Assembly (NCBI GenBank): GCA_003389385.1 | Contig: QQVM01000020.1 | Coordinates: 124,001-188,000, forward strand | From: Bacteroidota bacterium | Lineage (GTDB): Bacteria > Bacteroidota > Bacteroidia > AKYH767-A > 2013-40CM-41-45 | Reading direction: 5' to 3' | DNA length: 64,000 nt | Part shown: one piece after another, positions 53,801-62,680 of the stretch | Layout of the letters: every line of letters starts with the position of its first letter | Numbering within the stretch: the first letter of the stretch is position 1 | Notes under the pieces: model-generated | Seen by the model: only the letters and a program-made list of their open reading frames with translations | Databases searched by the model: none | What the model was told of the DNA's origin: nothing | Position numbers and translations under genes: made by a program

Positions 53801-56800
53801 CGGTCCGGATTTAACAATTTGCGAGGGTGACGTGGCAGTGCTCACAGCTACTGGTTGCAATGGTACTATCACATGGTATAAACTTGACCCGAATGGTCCT
53901 GTGGTAATTGGACAAGGTCCAATCGTGGATATTTCACCTTTGCAGTCTGAGTGTTATATAGTTGAATGCTGTTGTCCGGGTCCTATTGTATGTTGTGTAA
54001 CAGATACAGTATGCGTCATTGTAAATGAAAAACCAAGATTGCAATGGCCGGTTGCATTCGCTCCTGTATGTCAAAACAGTGATTCTGTTTTCCTTGATGC
54101 ATCCACAATTCTTGTTTATCAAAATCCGAACTGGGTTCCAGTGACCAGTACTAATGGTACTGGTGCTTTCAGCGGACCTGGAGTTATCGGAAATTATTTT
54201 TATCCAACTACACTTGGAACATTTGTAATCACATACACTTATACAGATAGTCTGGGTTGCAGTGCATCAGTGTTTGCTGCAATACAGGTTATTTACTGTT
54301 GCGACAGCACAGTGTGTACGGTAGATGCCGGCCCGGATATCACTATTTGCCAGGGAGAAACAGCAATACTTACTGCTGATGGATGCAATGGAACAATTAA
54401 ATGGTACATGTTAGGGCCTATTGGGCCAGTTTTAGTTGGAGAAGGTGAGATACTGGATGTGTTCCCGACACAGTCTACATGTTATGTGGTTGAGTGTTGC
54501 TGTCCGGGCCCAATTGTTTGCTGCGCAACGGATACAGTATGTGTGATTGTAAAACCAGTTCCTCAATTGCAATGGCCTGTAGTATATCAGGATGTGTGTC
54601 AGAGCGCAACCCCTGTTGTTCTTGATCCATCACAAATTCTCGTATTCCAAAATCCGAATTGGGTGCCAGTCACTTCGACAAACGGAAGCGGTTTCTTCTC
54701 GGGAATCGGAGTGTCAGGAAATTTCTTCACTCCTTCCACATTGGGCACATTCACCATTTCATATACATATACAGACAGTGCGGGATGTTCCAGCTCGATT
54801 TTCAATACTATCAATGTGATATTCTGCTGCGATACTAATTGTGTAGTTTCAGCGGGTCCGGATATTAGCATTTGCCAGGGTGAAGCTGTGATATTATCGG
54901 CAAGCGGGTGCCAGGGTAATGTTACTTGGGCAATACTCACTCCAAGTGGTCTTGATATAATAGGAGAGGAGCCGGATATGGAAGTATTCCCTCAAACAAA
55001 TACTTGTTATGTGGTGACTTGCTGCTGTCCTGGTCCTGTAGTTTGCTGCAAAACAGATACAGTTTGTGTGACAGTGAAACCCAAGCCGCAACTGCAATGG
55101 CCGATATCTTATGTAAATGTCTGCAAGAATTCTCCGCCAGTCTTACTCAATCCAGGTAATATATTCGTCAATATCAATAACACATTAGTCTCTGTACCAT
55201 TCGCTCCTGGAACTGGATATTTTTCCGGATCGAATGTCAGTCTGGGTTATTTTTATCCTAATACAGTGGGTTCTCATGTTATTTATTTTAATTATACTGA
55301 TACTAATGGTTGTGTTGGAGTAATTACAAACACTATCACTGTCATCAAATGTCCTTGCGGTCCCTGTCATGTACCGGGATTTGAACTTATTCCGAATCAT
55401 TCCTTCAGCAATGGTAATACCGGATTCTCAAGTAGCTTGAGTGCAAGCTGCATTTGCTTGCCTGAATCATATTGCATCGAATCAGACGCCAGCAGAAAAT
55501 GCGTAGATAACATCAGGGTGACATCGCCCGATCCTGCGAGCAGTTTGTTTATGATTGTGGAGAATCCATTGCCTTCAATGATTTGGCAGACCAATGTGAC
55601 GATTGATTCCACAGAAAGATACGAGTTCAGCATACAGTTGCATCCAGATCTTCATTCAGGTGTTTCTGAACGACCAGACTTGACAATTACTGCTGGTGGA
55701 GTGACACTGCTTACCATTCATGGTTCATCGATGAGTAGTGGATGGGATGAATATGCCGTCCAATTTACAGGCGTTGATGCCGGTTCAATTGAAGTGATTC
55801 AGACAAATTCAAGTGGAAGCGGAGCAAAAATTGTATACGGCATTGGTGCAATTTCTCTTAAACCATGTATACCAATTGTCAATATTGCACTTGCATCCAT
55901 AAATAATGTGACTTGTTTCGGAGGAAGTAACGGAAGTATTTCTGTTACAGCTTCAGGCGGAACTGCTCCGTATACTTATCAGTGGAGTAACGGCAGTACC
56001 ACATCTTCCATATTCGGTTTGCCTGCTGGAACCTATACAGTCACTGTGACGGATTCACTAGGTTGCAAGAATAAACGGACGTTCATTATAACTCAGCCTG
56101 CTAAATTGCAAGGTACGGCAGTGTCAACACCGGCAAACTGCAATGTACCAAACGGAACTGCCACAGTTTATCCTTCAGGTGGAACAGCGCCATATTCATA
56201 TCTATGGAGTAATGGACAGTCTACACAGACAGCAACTGGCTTATCGCCTGGATTATATTCAGTCAGCATCTTGGATGCCAACGGATGTGTCGGTACGGTC
56301 AACGTCACTGTGTCCGGAACCGGATTCTTCCCGGATGTCCCGGGTCCAATCAGCGGACCATTGGGTGCATGCAGAAATCAAAGCGGAGTGGTCTACTCTG
56401 TGGCACCTGCAAGTGGAGCAAGTTCGTATCAGTGGAGTCTTCCAGCAGGCGCATCTGGTGTTTCCACCGGAACTTCCATTACACTGAATTTCAGTTCATC
56501 ATTTAACGGTGGATTCCTTTGTGTTTCTGCAGTCAATGCATGCGGTCTGAGCCAATCGAGTTGCATTTACATTTCGGTGCTTTCTGTAAAACCATCCAAT
56601 CCAGGAATTATGATCGGGCCACAATATCCTTGCGGACCCGGCTTGTTTACTTACATGATCAACCCGGTAATTAATGCGCAGTCCTATGTATGGAGTGTGA
56701 GTGGTTCTGGAGTGGCAATTATCAGTGGCCAGGGAAGCAATTCAGTTGTGGTTAGCATTCCAAGCGGATTCGGCCAGGGAAGAGTATCTGTTTACGCCAG

Positions 56801-57911
56801 AAATTGCGCAGGAAATTCAAGTCAGAGAGATTTCACAATCACCGGTCTCGCTGCACATGGTAACACGCTGGTTGGACCTTCGAATGTCTGTGCCGGGGCA
56901 TCCAATGTAAGTTACAGTATTGCTCCGGTCAACGGTGCATCTTCTTATCACTGGTTTGTAACTTCCGGAGATATGTCGATTGCCAGCCAAAACGGCACTT
57001 CATGTAACGTGAGTTTTGGGTCAGGATGGACAACCGGCCAACTTTCAGTGGCAACAGGAAGTCCATGCGGATCATTCATTAAAACATATACACTGTTTTC
57101 TGCTCCTGCTCAACCTGGAAGTATATTTGGCCCAGGTACTAATTTATGTTTGCAACAGGGCGTAACTTATAATATTAATCCAGTTGCGAATGCCACGTCT
57201 TATCAGTGGGTTGTTTCTCCTGGTATCAATATGGTTTCAAATAACGGAGTGTCAATCACAGTGAACTTCAATGCCACATTCACCAGCACAGGAACGATAT
57301 GTGTTTCTGCAGTGAATGCCTGCGGATCAAGTCCTGTAAGGTGTTATACGGTTTTCGCTACTCCGTCGCTTCCAGCACCTATCAATGGTCCGTTCGGAGT
57401 ATGTAAATCCAGCTCATCACAATTGTACAGTATCACTCCGGTCAACGGGGCTAGTCATTATTCCTGGTATATTACAGGTGGCGGACTGATCACACCTTTG
57501 GGCAATGGGGTGGAAGCGTTGGCTGATTTCACAAACGTGACTGGTACTTCTGTTTCGCTGAGTGTGAGATCCACTAATGCTTGCGGAATGAGTCAACCTG
57601 CTAATAAAAACCTGATTGTGGATCAGAATTGCAGGAGTGCTAATCTGACCGATAATTCAAGTGTATTTGTGATATACCCGAATCCGTCAAACGGTTTGGT
57701 AAATACCGAATTTTACTCAGCTTCAGATACCGATGCCGAAATCATCGTCTATGATATTTTTGGAAAAATTATCCGCAGAAAAGCATGGAAACTAAAAGTC
57801 GGATTGAACAATATGGAGATTGATTTGGGCGATTCTGCACCTGGAGTGTATTTAGTATCGGTTCAAAGATCTGATGAGGAGAGAAAGGTCATCAAGCTCA
57901 TCCTTCATTGA
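47859..57911 (+). CDS. Giant T9SS-sorted surface protein with PKD, Cys-rich and SprB-like repeats
   Basis: A 3350-residue protein. Signal peptide ~1-27; then PKD domains, at least four of them clear ('SWDFGD', 'WSFGDG', 'FWDFGDG', 'AWDFGDG') in the first ~1150 residues; beta-rich modules to ~1430; six tandem Cys-rich repeats of ~175-188 residues (~1433-2497); an ~190-residue carbohydrate-binding-like domain; two SprB-type repeats ('CFGGSNGSISVTASGGTAPY'); five PKD-like ~85-residue modules ('GPxxxC', 'SYQWSL', 'NACG'); and a T9SS type A sorting domain (~3265-3350, 'VIYPNPSNG'). It is expected to be a very long surface adhesin or matrix component. The reading frame is unbroken across the repeats. 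Confidence 0.93.
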   Translation: MKKITLIGITFLLALFVNVKTMNLHAQSCNQVEILYQSPECLEKRHGSAGLPGGSTCHEIAVCVNVPYTYSSSVTGAGWTFSWTVSGPTSVVINPNNTSANINIVWPQIGAYTLTLTATDGSANVFTYCLKVNVKDKPVANFTFSPNNVCEGSTIAFTNTTTFSGGGVAYSWDFGDPASGGNNFSTTTNPLHTYNAPGLYTVTLVAYSFTTSSSGQPTEPVSITACCSDTITMQVNIIPGSITIECISTVCAGDTATYTSVGCANPVWLPPIGGSILNQSGNNVTIIWGNGNPQGQIVAQCPGGCIATVSVPIIPTIPIIAGNASPCFNSSTSYSLPVLPGTFYNWTLTNISTATNYNSLLNTFPDNNTVWINWGVAPPGTYQLDINLTNNHLCCNSNGVLIINPTFPWEAYFDQTICTGAPGASLSVFPTLGTFNWTVLPPNAGVSPLSGTGPTFNPVFSNTGNYTIEVTETGNNYCNSGIANPQQIQVTVVGTPAPGTIIGPATICLGTDYSYAMSTNAPTGYHYEWSISAGAGSFMPGNLTTTTGNSSTIQWTSLPGTISVVLQRNGTPACPRPVTLNVAQATVGSISGPLSVCVDGTGTYNLSGGNLPAGEEITWSLAPPFSSMGTITSGQGTNSIVILWHGQAGIGPWGPVTINATTNCGSATALSGIMVNPKFGCSIVRTGLNVCQPGGVTLTVSGVPGGSTYLWSPGGQTTASISNITSPGTYIVTVTSGGCVTTCEYLVEDPFEIGPVTCSLGICTTADSTSEILGVQIIKPLTGTFTYQWYYGISPSGTLIPGANSATYTTLTHGNFYVAVTYGSCTKYVDYFVKKICCPNITNPQITSVVRNSCNSYTFTGTTNSLPPGTTITWSFGDGTTAPGASGVPINHTYTNAGDYCVSFCVGPPSPNPTNCTGNCDITSVTVPIEAAFTYTLGCNGCLNVTNISKVITSNPSFVTYFWDFGDGNTSVAANPGIHCYSVPGTYTVSLTITYNDGVFTCTSTATHIVNYTPLGINIIPTPVCTGISSAFSSTPGSFISYAWDFGDGFTAFTPSTTHIYNATGTYPVTLTVIDQLGNTCTASSSINVLPGIGPCSIQPAFICPGGTATLSTTNIVGYTYLWEEEISPNVFAPAPGINTNNTYTVTNPGFFRVLITGVNGCVCTTKKVEVKAVPQPKAIIAVAPSSNICGSGDVTLSSVNHLNGYTSDWYANGNYGTLLASGSVYMEFGVSTTTTYNLVLTNEYGCRDTCSILVTVNPIPNVPVITSSPTLCEGVPISLTVLNYSGDITWSTGASGTSITVFVAGTYVATYTDPVTGCTSSSNITVNRRPPVGLFPHYCDIIQCSCLNQQGEFTIYAPLPLVGNFASVYDIQWYFNNTPVGSNGPNPIFTPAVTGTYHIVITDPFTGCTDTSKTYSIVIPDCDLCDSTTCHVDLGNDTSICAGDVLTITALGCTGITKLYELGPNGPIPLGAGPIWDINPVQSTCYVVECCDSIPDLINGGNVLCCCTDTLCVTVNPLPILQWPTVYPDVCQNSDSIFLDASNILVFINPNWVPVTSTGGTGVFSGPGFIGNYFYPTTIGLHTIIYTYTDSLGCSDTITNTINVIFCCDTTCVVDAGPDITICQGQVATITVTGCTGTVTWAELNDNGGVAARSTSTIGTGFIFDVSPQITTCYVVTCCDTIFDPVGGYTLCCCSDTVCVFVNPLPQLQWPFVYPTVCQGSDSVFLDASAILVFQNPNWVPVTSTNGTGVFSGPGVIGNYFYPNTLGTFMITYTYTDSLGCSATVTNTINVIYCCDNSGCTVSAGSDTSICQGDVAVLTATGCTGTITWYMLGPNGPVPVGQGPVIDVQPAISTCYVVECCCPGPIVCCVTDTICITVNQKPRLQWQITFPSVCQNSDSIFLDASTILVFQNPNWVPVTSTNGTGVFSGPGVIGNYFYPTTLGTFVITYTYTDSLGCSASVFANITVIYCCDSNSCTVSAGPDLTICEGDVAVLTATGCNGTITWYKLDPNGPVVIGQGPIVDISPLQSECYIVECCCPGPIVCCVTDTVCVIVNEKPRLQWPVAFAPVCQNSDSVFLDASTILVYQNPNWVPVTSTNGTGAFSGPGVIGNYFYPTTLGTFVITYTYTDSLGCSASVFAAIQVIYCCDSTVCTVDAGPDITICQGETAILTADGCNGTIKWYMLGPIGPVLVGEGEILDVFPTQSTCYVVECCCPGPIVCCATDTVCVIVKPVPQLQWPVVYQDVCQSATPVVLDPSQILVFQNPNWVPVTSTNGSGFFSGIGVSGNFFTPSTLGTFTISYTYTDSAGCSSSIFNTINVIFCCDTNCVVSAGPDISICQGEAVILSASGCQGNVTWAILTPSGLDIIGEEPDMEVFPQTNTCYVVTCCCPGPVVCCKTDTVCVTVKPKPQLQWPISYVNVCKNSPPVLLNPGNIFVNINNTLVSVPFAPGTGYFSGSNVSLGYFYPNTVGSHVIYFNYTDTNGCVGVITNTITVIKCPCGPCHVPGFELIPNHSFSNGNTGFSSSLSASCICLPESYCIESDASRKCVDNIRVTSPDPASSLFMIVENPLPSMIWQTNVTIDSTERYEFSIQLHPDLHSGVSERPDLTITAGGVTLLTIHGSSMSSGWDEYAVQFTGVDAGSIEVIQTNSSGSGAKIVYGIGAISLKPCIPIVNIALASINNVTCFGGSNGSISVTASGGTAPYTYQWSNGSTTSSIFGLPAGTYTVTVTDSLGCKNKRTFIITQPAKLQGTAVSTPANCNVPNGTATVYPSGGTAPYSYLWSNGQSTQTATGLSPGLYSVSILDANGCVGTVNVTVSGTGFFPDVPGPISGPLGACRNQSGVVYSVAPASGASSYQWSLPAGASGVSTGTSITLNFSSSFNGGFLCVSAVNACGLSQSSCIYISVLSVKPSNPGIMIGPQYPCGPGLFTYMINPVINAQSYVWSVSGSGVAIISGQGSNSVVVSIPSGFGQGRVSVYARNCAGNSSQRDFTITGLAAHGNTLVGPSNVCAGASNVSYSIAPVNGASSYHWFVTSGDMSIASQNGTSCNVSFGSGWTTGQLSVATGSPCGSFIKTYTLFSAPAQPGSIFGPGTNLCLQQGVTYNINPVANATSYQWVVSPGINMVSNNGVSITVNFNATFTSTGTICVSAVNACGSSPVRCYTVFATPSLPAPINGPFGVCKSSSSQLYSITPVNGASHYSWYITGGGLITPLGNGVEALADFTNVTGTSVSLSVRSTNACGMSQPANKNLIVDQNCRSANLTDNSSVFVIYPNPSNGLVNTEFYSASDTDAEIIVYDIFGKIIRRKAWKLKVGLNNMEIDLGDSAPGVYLVSVQRSDEERKVIKLILH
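52155..55350 (+). repeat. Six tandem ~525-bp coding repeats
   Basis: Units begin at 52155, 52701, 53265, 53793, 54321 and 54846, giving spacings of 546, 564, 528, 528 and 525 bp; all keep the reading frame. Each encodes 'AGPDxxICQG...' , a 'CYVVxCC' cysteine cluster, 'LQWP', 'VFQNPNWVPVTSTNGTG' and 'YTYTDSLGC'. Units 3-5 are the most alike at DNA level, which points to recent duplication. The last unit is the most diverged. Its end is estimated. Confidence 0.88.
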
Positions 57912-57930
57912 TGGACGTATATAAGTGAAG

Positions 57931-57970
57931 AGGCCGGAAGTTTATTTGTAATTTACTTCCGGCCTTATTT
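57931..57970 (+). terminator. Terminator of the giant-protein gene
   Basis: A perfect 11-bp stem (57931-57941 with 57955-57965) closes a 13-nt A+T-rich loop and is followed by a T-rich tract. It lies ~20 bp after the stop codon and may also act on the convergent stress-protein gene ending at 58001. Confidence 0.8.
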
Positions 57971-58000
57971 ATTGAATATTATAAAGTTAAATGCCAATGA

Positions 58001-58897
58001 TCAGTAAAATGTGAGATCGATTTTATCAGGATTCACGCGTGGCCTCACGCTCAGAACCGGAATAGGAGAATGGTTCACCACTTGTTGGGCAAATGGACCT
58101 GTAAAATACTCAGTGATGTCCATTCTGTCCAGATCGGACATAATAACCAGCAGATCGATTTTTTTTCTTTTAGCATATTTGAGAATTGTTTCTCCAACAT
58201 AAACATGTTCAATTACATTTCCCGTCGCCTTCACACCGCTCCGTTCGGCGAACTTGATAATCTGCTTTACCTGCAGATCCAGTTTCTTCTTGTGTGATTT
58301 TCTGAATTCTGTATCTACAGCAAGTATATTCAGCTTTCCTCCGAACATCTGGGCCATTCCAATTGCTTCATCCACATTTTCCCTGCTATGTCTCTTGTCT
58401 CTGTAGGGCAATAGTATGTTTTTATACGGTTCGGCCTTTGCGTCTTTATTTACAGAAAGAACCGGACACTTAATGTCTCTGATGACTTTAAAAGTATTGC
58501 TGCCGATAAAAAACTCGCGGAATCCTGAAACACCGTGTGTGCCCATAACCACAAGATCGATTTTTTCATCTATTACAGTCTCACTGATTCTCTGGCTCAA
58601 TCCCCCGTATACCGTTAAAGTAACTACAGATTTAATCCCCTTATTTTTCAGCTTCGTCGCCAGTTTTTCGAGTTGTTCATTGCTGTTTTTTTCAAGAGTG
58701 TTGGACAATTCGGCTGTACTTAAAGATGTGCTGAATGCACGACGGTCTTCTAGTGGAATGATGTATTCCAATGCATTTAGCAGTACCAGCTTTGCATTTT
58801 TGACTTTCGCAATCTGTGTAGCATGATTCAATGCATTCAAGGATGTTTTGGAAAAGTCTAATGGAACAAGAATATTTTTAATATTAAAAGTCATCAT
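58001..58897 (-). CDS. Tandem universal stress protein
   Basis: A 298-residue cytoplasmic protein with two Usp domains. The first (~1-150) opens 'NILVPLDFSKTSLNALNHA' and has the nucleotide-binding pattern G-x2-G-x9-G-(S/T) in 'GTHGVSGFREFFIGSNT'. The second (~157-285) keeps the fold ('NILLPYRDKRHSRENVDEA') but its glycine pattern is degenerate ('MSDLDRMDITEYFTGPFAQ'), so ATP binding is likely only in the first. Such proteins help survival under starvation or oxidative stress by an unclear mechanism. The start is one of two adjacent ATGs (58897 or 58894). Confidence 0.92.
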   Translation of the reverse strand: MMTFNIKNILVPLDFSKTSLNALNHATQIAKVKNAKLVLLNALEYIIPLEDRRAFSTSLSTAELSNTLEKNSNEQLEKLATKLKNKGIKSVVTLTVYGGLSQRISETVIDEKIDLVVMGTHGVSGFREFFIGSNTFKVIRDIKCPVLSVNKDAKAEPYKNILLPYRDKRHSRENVDEAIGMAQMFGGKLNILAVDTEFRKSHKKKLDLQVKQIIKFAERSGVKATGNVIEHVYVGETILKYAKRKKIDLLVIMSDLDRMDITEYFTGPFAQQVVNHSPIPVLSVRPRVNPDKIDLTFY

Positions 58898-59443
58898 AGT
58901 TTGTATAGTTTATTATATACAATTTACGAATAATTACAGCAAAATTCAAGTGTTATGAATAGTTATAAAAAGATGAGTTATTAAGCTCATCTTTTCGAAA
59001 GCTAAATGTGATTCCATTTTGCCTTAACGAATGATTTGAACAATTGTTGATTACCGTAGTAACCGGTTTTAATCAATATAAAATTACAGTCGTCTCCCCC
59101 TGTCATTTAAACCTGCCCAACAAATTACAGTACTTACGCCCGGAATTTCTACAGTCTGGGATTCTTATTCAAAAGAAGAATTACCATTATTGCGCTCAAA
59201 GTAGCTTTAAGCATTTGTCTAATGCATGTGAAGCACTAATGATATATTGATTAAAATTGTATTTTTCATTGGAATAGTGACTTATGTTTTAAAAGAAATA
59301 AATGCTATTCAGCTTGAATTAAGAATTTTAATATCCTATTTTATTTTGCTAGTAGGAATGTAGTAACGTTTAATTGTAGATTGTGCGCTAGAATAACTTA
59401 AAAAAAAAGCCGGCATTACCGGCTTTTTTTAAGTAGTATCAAA
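58898..59443. other. 546-bp gap between two minus-strand genes
   Basis: No credible gene is seen. The right end contains the terminator of the GloVer protein gene (59401-59430). The left part should contain the stress-protein promoter, but no full consensus match was found. Confidence 0.55.
59401..59430 (-). terminator. Terminator of the GloVer-repeat protein gene
   Basis: A stem AAGCCGG/CCGGCTT (59407-59413 with 59419-59425), extendable by A-T pairs, has a 5-nt loop and T-runs on both sides. It lies just after the minus-strand gene ending at 59444. Confidence 0.82.
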
Positions 59444-62400
59444 TTATTCAGCTTTGATTAATTTTAGTGTTTTTATACATTCATCGTCTGCGTGAAACTT
59501 TACAGCATAAATACCTGCCTCGAATTTACCTAGATCATATTCTCTTTCAAATTCGTAACCGTTTGCTTCATTGTCTATATGAATAATACGTCCAAAACTG
59601 TCGGAGATGGTAATTTGAGTAAGTGATATGGATGGATCTGCAAATTTTACTATGAATTTACTTTTTGAGGGATTTGGGTAAATGTCAATCGTAGATTCGG
59701 CTATGATTGGCTCACTGGAAGTTCTTGCATAAACAGGTGTTGCGCATGAGGGCAGGCATTGACCAAGATATGATCCATTATTTAGTAAGGTGTTGACTGC
59801 ATTTGTGGAAACACAAACTGACTGGCAACTACGCGGATTTCCCGGAGACACATGACATACTTTAACCTTAGTGGAATTTTGATTTTTAGAGCAGTCAATA
59901 TTTATATAATCAACTTTTACCTGAGAGGAGATTGAACATCCGAGGGCGTCACTTACTGTAAGCGAGTAATTGATTTGCGTCTCACTCGTATTGCAAACAC
60001 TCAGGATTGGTCCATTAAAACCGTTGGCGGGCGTATGTGTGCTTTGCCACAAGTATGAGTATCCACCTGCTCCGCCTGACAAATTAGGCTGTAAATTAAT
60101 GCAACCAGTAAATCCTAGTGCACCAAACAGAGCATATCGGTCGCTTCCCAGGTTTAGGTTTAATGGAGCTGGCTGACTTAGCGAAAAGGTGGCTGTAGTG
60201 CTGCATCCTTTGCTGTCACTTAACACATATGAATAGTTTCCAGTCGGCAAAGTGTAATGTGAGGATTCTACGTATGGTCCTGTGCCACCACTCAACTGGA
60301 TTTGCACATTGGTAGTTCCTCCGTGACAGGCAATCGGATTATAACTGACTATAGCAGCAAGTTCTGCAGGTTGATTAACATTTAAACTTGCAGTAGTGAT
60401 GCAATTATTTGCATCTGAAACTGTAAAGTGATGAAGCCCTGCAGGTAAGCTCAGGTTGCCTATATTTGAATATGGAGGAGTACCGCCATTCGCGCTGATG
60501 TGAATTTCTGCCATTTCTCCATTGCAGCGAATTTCATTTGTTATCTGTGTGCTAATGGAAAGAGCAGCAGGTTGCAGGATGTTGACACTGCTAATGTATG
60601 TGCAACCGTTAGCATCCATTATACTCAATGAGTGGTTTCCTGCTTGAAGTTGAGATAAACCAGTGCCGGTATATGGAGCAAGACCACCTTGTGCGCTAAT
60701 TTCAATTTCCGCCGTCCCGCCGAAGCATAGAATAGGCGAGATAAGTCTGTGAGTAGCAGTTAAGAGGTCAGGCTCAGAAAGTGAAATTGACTCTTCGCTG
60801 ATGCATCCGTTCGCATCAGTGATTACGAAGTTGTGAGTACCTGATGATACCTGATAATTTCTGATTCCATTTATAGGTGAAGTGCCACCCTGTGCGTCTA
60901 TTCTTATGTTCGCCGTCCCTCCATAACATTTAATGGGTTCAATTAAAGTGAGGGAAGATGTCAGCTTGTCGGGTTGCAAAATTGTGATTTCGCCTGTAGC
61001 GTTGCATCCGTTCGCATCAGTGATTGTTAATTGATGATTACCTGCTGCCAATGAAATAATTCCAGTTCCATTATATGGCTCGAGGCCACCGACTCCTGAA
61101 ACTTGAACAATCGCATTTTCTCCAAAACAGAGCACTGGAGTATGTAAAGCTATACTGGATGTAAATGTGTTAATTGAGATGTTGTTTTCAGTCTTGTTGC
61201 CAATGACTGCAGGACTGGATGAAACTACCCTGAATCTGTAAAAATTTGACGGGGCTACTCCTCCTGGTATTGTCACATTTATTGTTCCAGGATGAATGCT
61301 CAGGTTTGAACCGATTGTCAAAGCATTTTCAAATGATCCGGCAGAATCACTCAGTTGAACAGAAAAAATGTTTCCTACATTAAATCGTCCGTTAGTTGAA
61401 TAGTTTACAGAAATAGTTTTTCCGGAACATATTTTTGTGGACGCCACACTTGTAGATAAAATTTCAGGTAAAATTTCAAAATCACCGTTACCTGGATTTT
61501 TCCCTTCAAGGTCATTCAAGTCCCGCAATTTTGTGTAATTGGAGTTTAAAGGGTCAAATTGGAAAAGAACGCCGTTGTTCAGTGTGCCTCCTTCAGAAGT
61601 CATTCCGTAAAGCATGCCATTGCTGGTTGTTACCAGACTGCCTTTAGGATAAGAGCCGGATGAAGTTCCGTCGAAATCAAATTCCTTTTGAAATGTTTCT
61701 GATACTGGATTGTAACTGAAAATGATTCCTTTAGAATATCCCCCAGCTTCCATTGTCATGCCAAATAAGATACCGCTAGGCAGTTCCGTAAGTGATCCAA
61801 CAGGAGTTTGCCCATCAATCCACAATGAAAATTCATGTTTTGACTCAAATAAATTTGTAATCGGATCATAGCTGAAAACCTCGCCTCCGTTCATCCATCC
61901 ACCGGTTTCAGTTACACCGTAAATTTTGCCGTCACTTGCTTCCACTAGTGTTCCAGTCGGGTTTCCGCCTTCAATAAAAATATGCTCTATGTAAAATGCA
62001 TTGAGAGTTGAATTGTAACTGAATAAAACCCCGAATTCTTCTTTAAAATTCCAACTGCTGGTTCCATCATTATTTGTTACCTGGTACCAATACCCACCGC
62101 CTTCACTTGTCATGCCGTAAATATTCCCGTTACTTGCCATCATTAAACTACCAACTGGATTGCTTCCATATATGAAGTAGTCGAAGTCGAGCAATTTTAC
62201 AAACTGACTTGACGACGGTTCATAATAAAACATCACACCATTGTTATATAGTCCGCCTGATGAGGTCATGCCATATAGCTTGCCATCAGGGCTTTCAAAT
62301 AAATTACCTGTAGGCCATGCGCCGTCATTGCCATTAAAGTCATGAAGCTTGGTAATGTCAAATGTCTTTGGATCAAGACTGAAAATAACTCCATTGTTAA

Positions 62401-62680
62401 ATGTTCCTCCGCTTGTAGTCTGCCCGTACAACAATCCATTTGAACTCAAAGTCAGACTGCCTAAAGGCAGGCTTCCAATTGTGCCGTCAAATTCATAAAC
62501 TTTATCAAAGCCGGATCCGTCAGGTTTGATTTTGAAGATAACACCCAGATTGTAGGATCCTCCTTCTTTAGAGGTGGACCATAGCTCAGTTTGTGCATTT
62601 GTCCGGAATATGGATCCAATACAGATAAATGCAAACAGTAGTGTAATGATTTTGTGTTTCATTTGATTATTGTGTTTCAT
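59444..62680 (-). CDS. Exported GloVer-repeat protein with SprB-like repeats and T9SS sorting domain
   Basis: A 1078-residue protein. Signal peptide ~1-30 ('FAFICIGSIFRTNAQT'). Residues ~35-395 hold about eight ~45-residue repeats ('LPLGSLTLSSNGLLYGQTTS' type, then 'GGxxNNGVIFSxDP'), the GloVer choice-of-anchor tandem repeat, likely a propeller. A beta domain follows (~410-510), then five SprB-type ~76-residue repeats (~513-895, 'CFGGTAEIEISAQGG', 'ITDANGC'), a Cys-containing module and a T9SS type A domain (~1000-1078, 'IYPNPSKSKFIV', 'FEAGIYAVKF'). A second ATG at 62662 starts a shorter, more typical signal peptide and may be the true start. Confidence 0.9.
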   Translation of the reverse strand: MKHNNQMKHKIITLLFAFICIGSIFRTNAQTELWSTSKEGGSYNLGVIFKIKPDGSGFDKVYEFDGTIGSLPLGSLTLSSNGLLYGQTTSGGTFNNGVIFSLDPKTFDITKLHDFNGNDGAWPTGNLFESPDGKLYGMTSSGGLYNNGVMFYYEPSSSQFVKLLDFDYFIYGSNPVGSLMMASNGNIYGMTSEGGGYWYQVTNNDGTSSWNFKEEFGVLFSYNSTLNAFYIEHIFIEGGNPTGTLVEASDGKIYGVTETGGWMNGGEVFSYDPITNLFESKHEFSLWIDGQTPVGSLTELPSGILFGMTMEAGGYSKGIIFSYNPVSETFQKEFDFDGTSSGSYPKGSLVTTSNGMLYGMTSEGGTLNNGVLFQFDPLNSNYTKLRDLNDLEGKNPGNGDFEILPEILSTSVASTKICSGKTISVNYSTNGRFNVGNIFSVQLSDSAGSFENALTIGSNLSIHPGTINVTIPGGVAPSNFYRFRVVSSSPAVIGNKTENNISINTFTSSIALHTPVLCFGENAIVQVSGVGGLEPYNGTGIISLAAGNHQLTITDANGCNATGEITILQPDKLTSSLTLIEPIKCYGGTANIRIDAQGGTSPINGIRNYQVSSGTHNFVITDANGCISEESISLSEPDLLTATHRLISPILCFGGTAEIEISAQGGLAPYTGTGLSQLQAGNHSLSIMDANGCTYISSVNILQPAALSISTQITNEIRCNGEMAEIHISANGGTPPYSNIGNLSLPAGLHHFTVSDANNCITTASLNVNQPAELAAIVSYNPIACHGGTTNVQIQLSGGTGPYVESSHYTLPTGNYSYVLSDSKGCSTTATFSLSQPAPLNLNLGSDRYALFGALGFTGCINLQPNLSGGAGGYSYLWQSTHTPANGFNGPILSVCNTSETQINYSLTVSDALGCSISSQVKVDYINIDCSKNQNSTKVKVCHVSPGNPRSCQSVCVSTNAVNTLLNNGSYLGQCLPSCATPVYARTSSEPIIAESTIDIYPNPSKSKFIVKFADPSISLTQITISDSFGRIIHIDNEANGYEFEREYDLGKFEAGIYAVKFHADDECIKTLKLIKAE

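Noticed and set aside
52155-55350. Regular repeats as a possible CRISPR array
   Set aside because: Units are ~525 bp, coding and in frame, with no short direct repeat separated by unique spacers. The Gly-x-y region at ~25610-25770 was rejected for the same reason; no CRISPR array or cas gene was seen in the window.
59044-59250. 68-residue plus-strand frame in the gap before the GloVer terminator
   Set aside because: No motif, no promoter or ribosome site, and low-complexity codon use.
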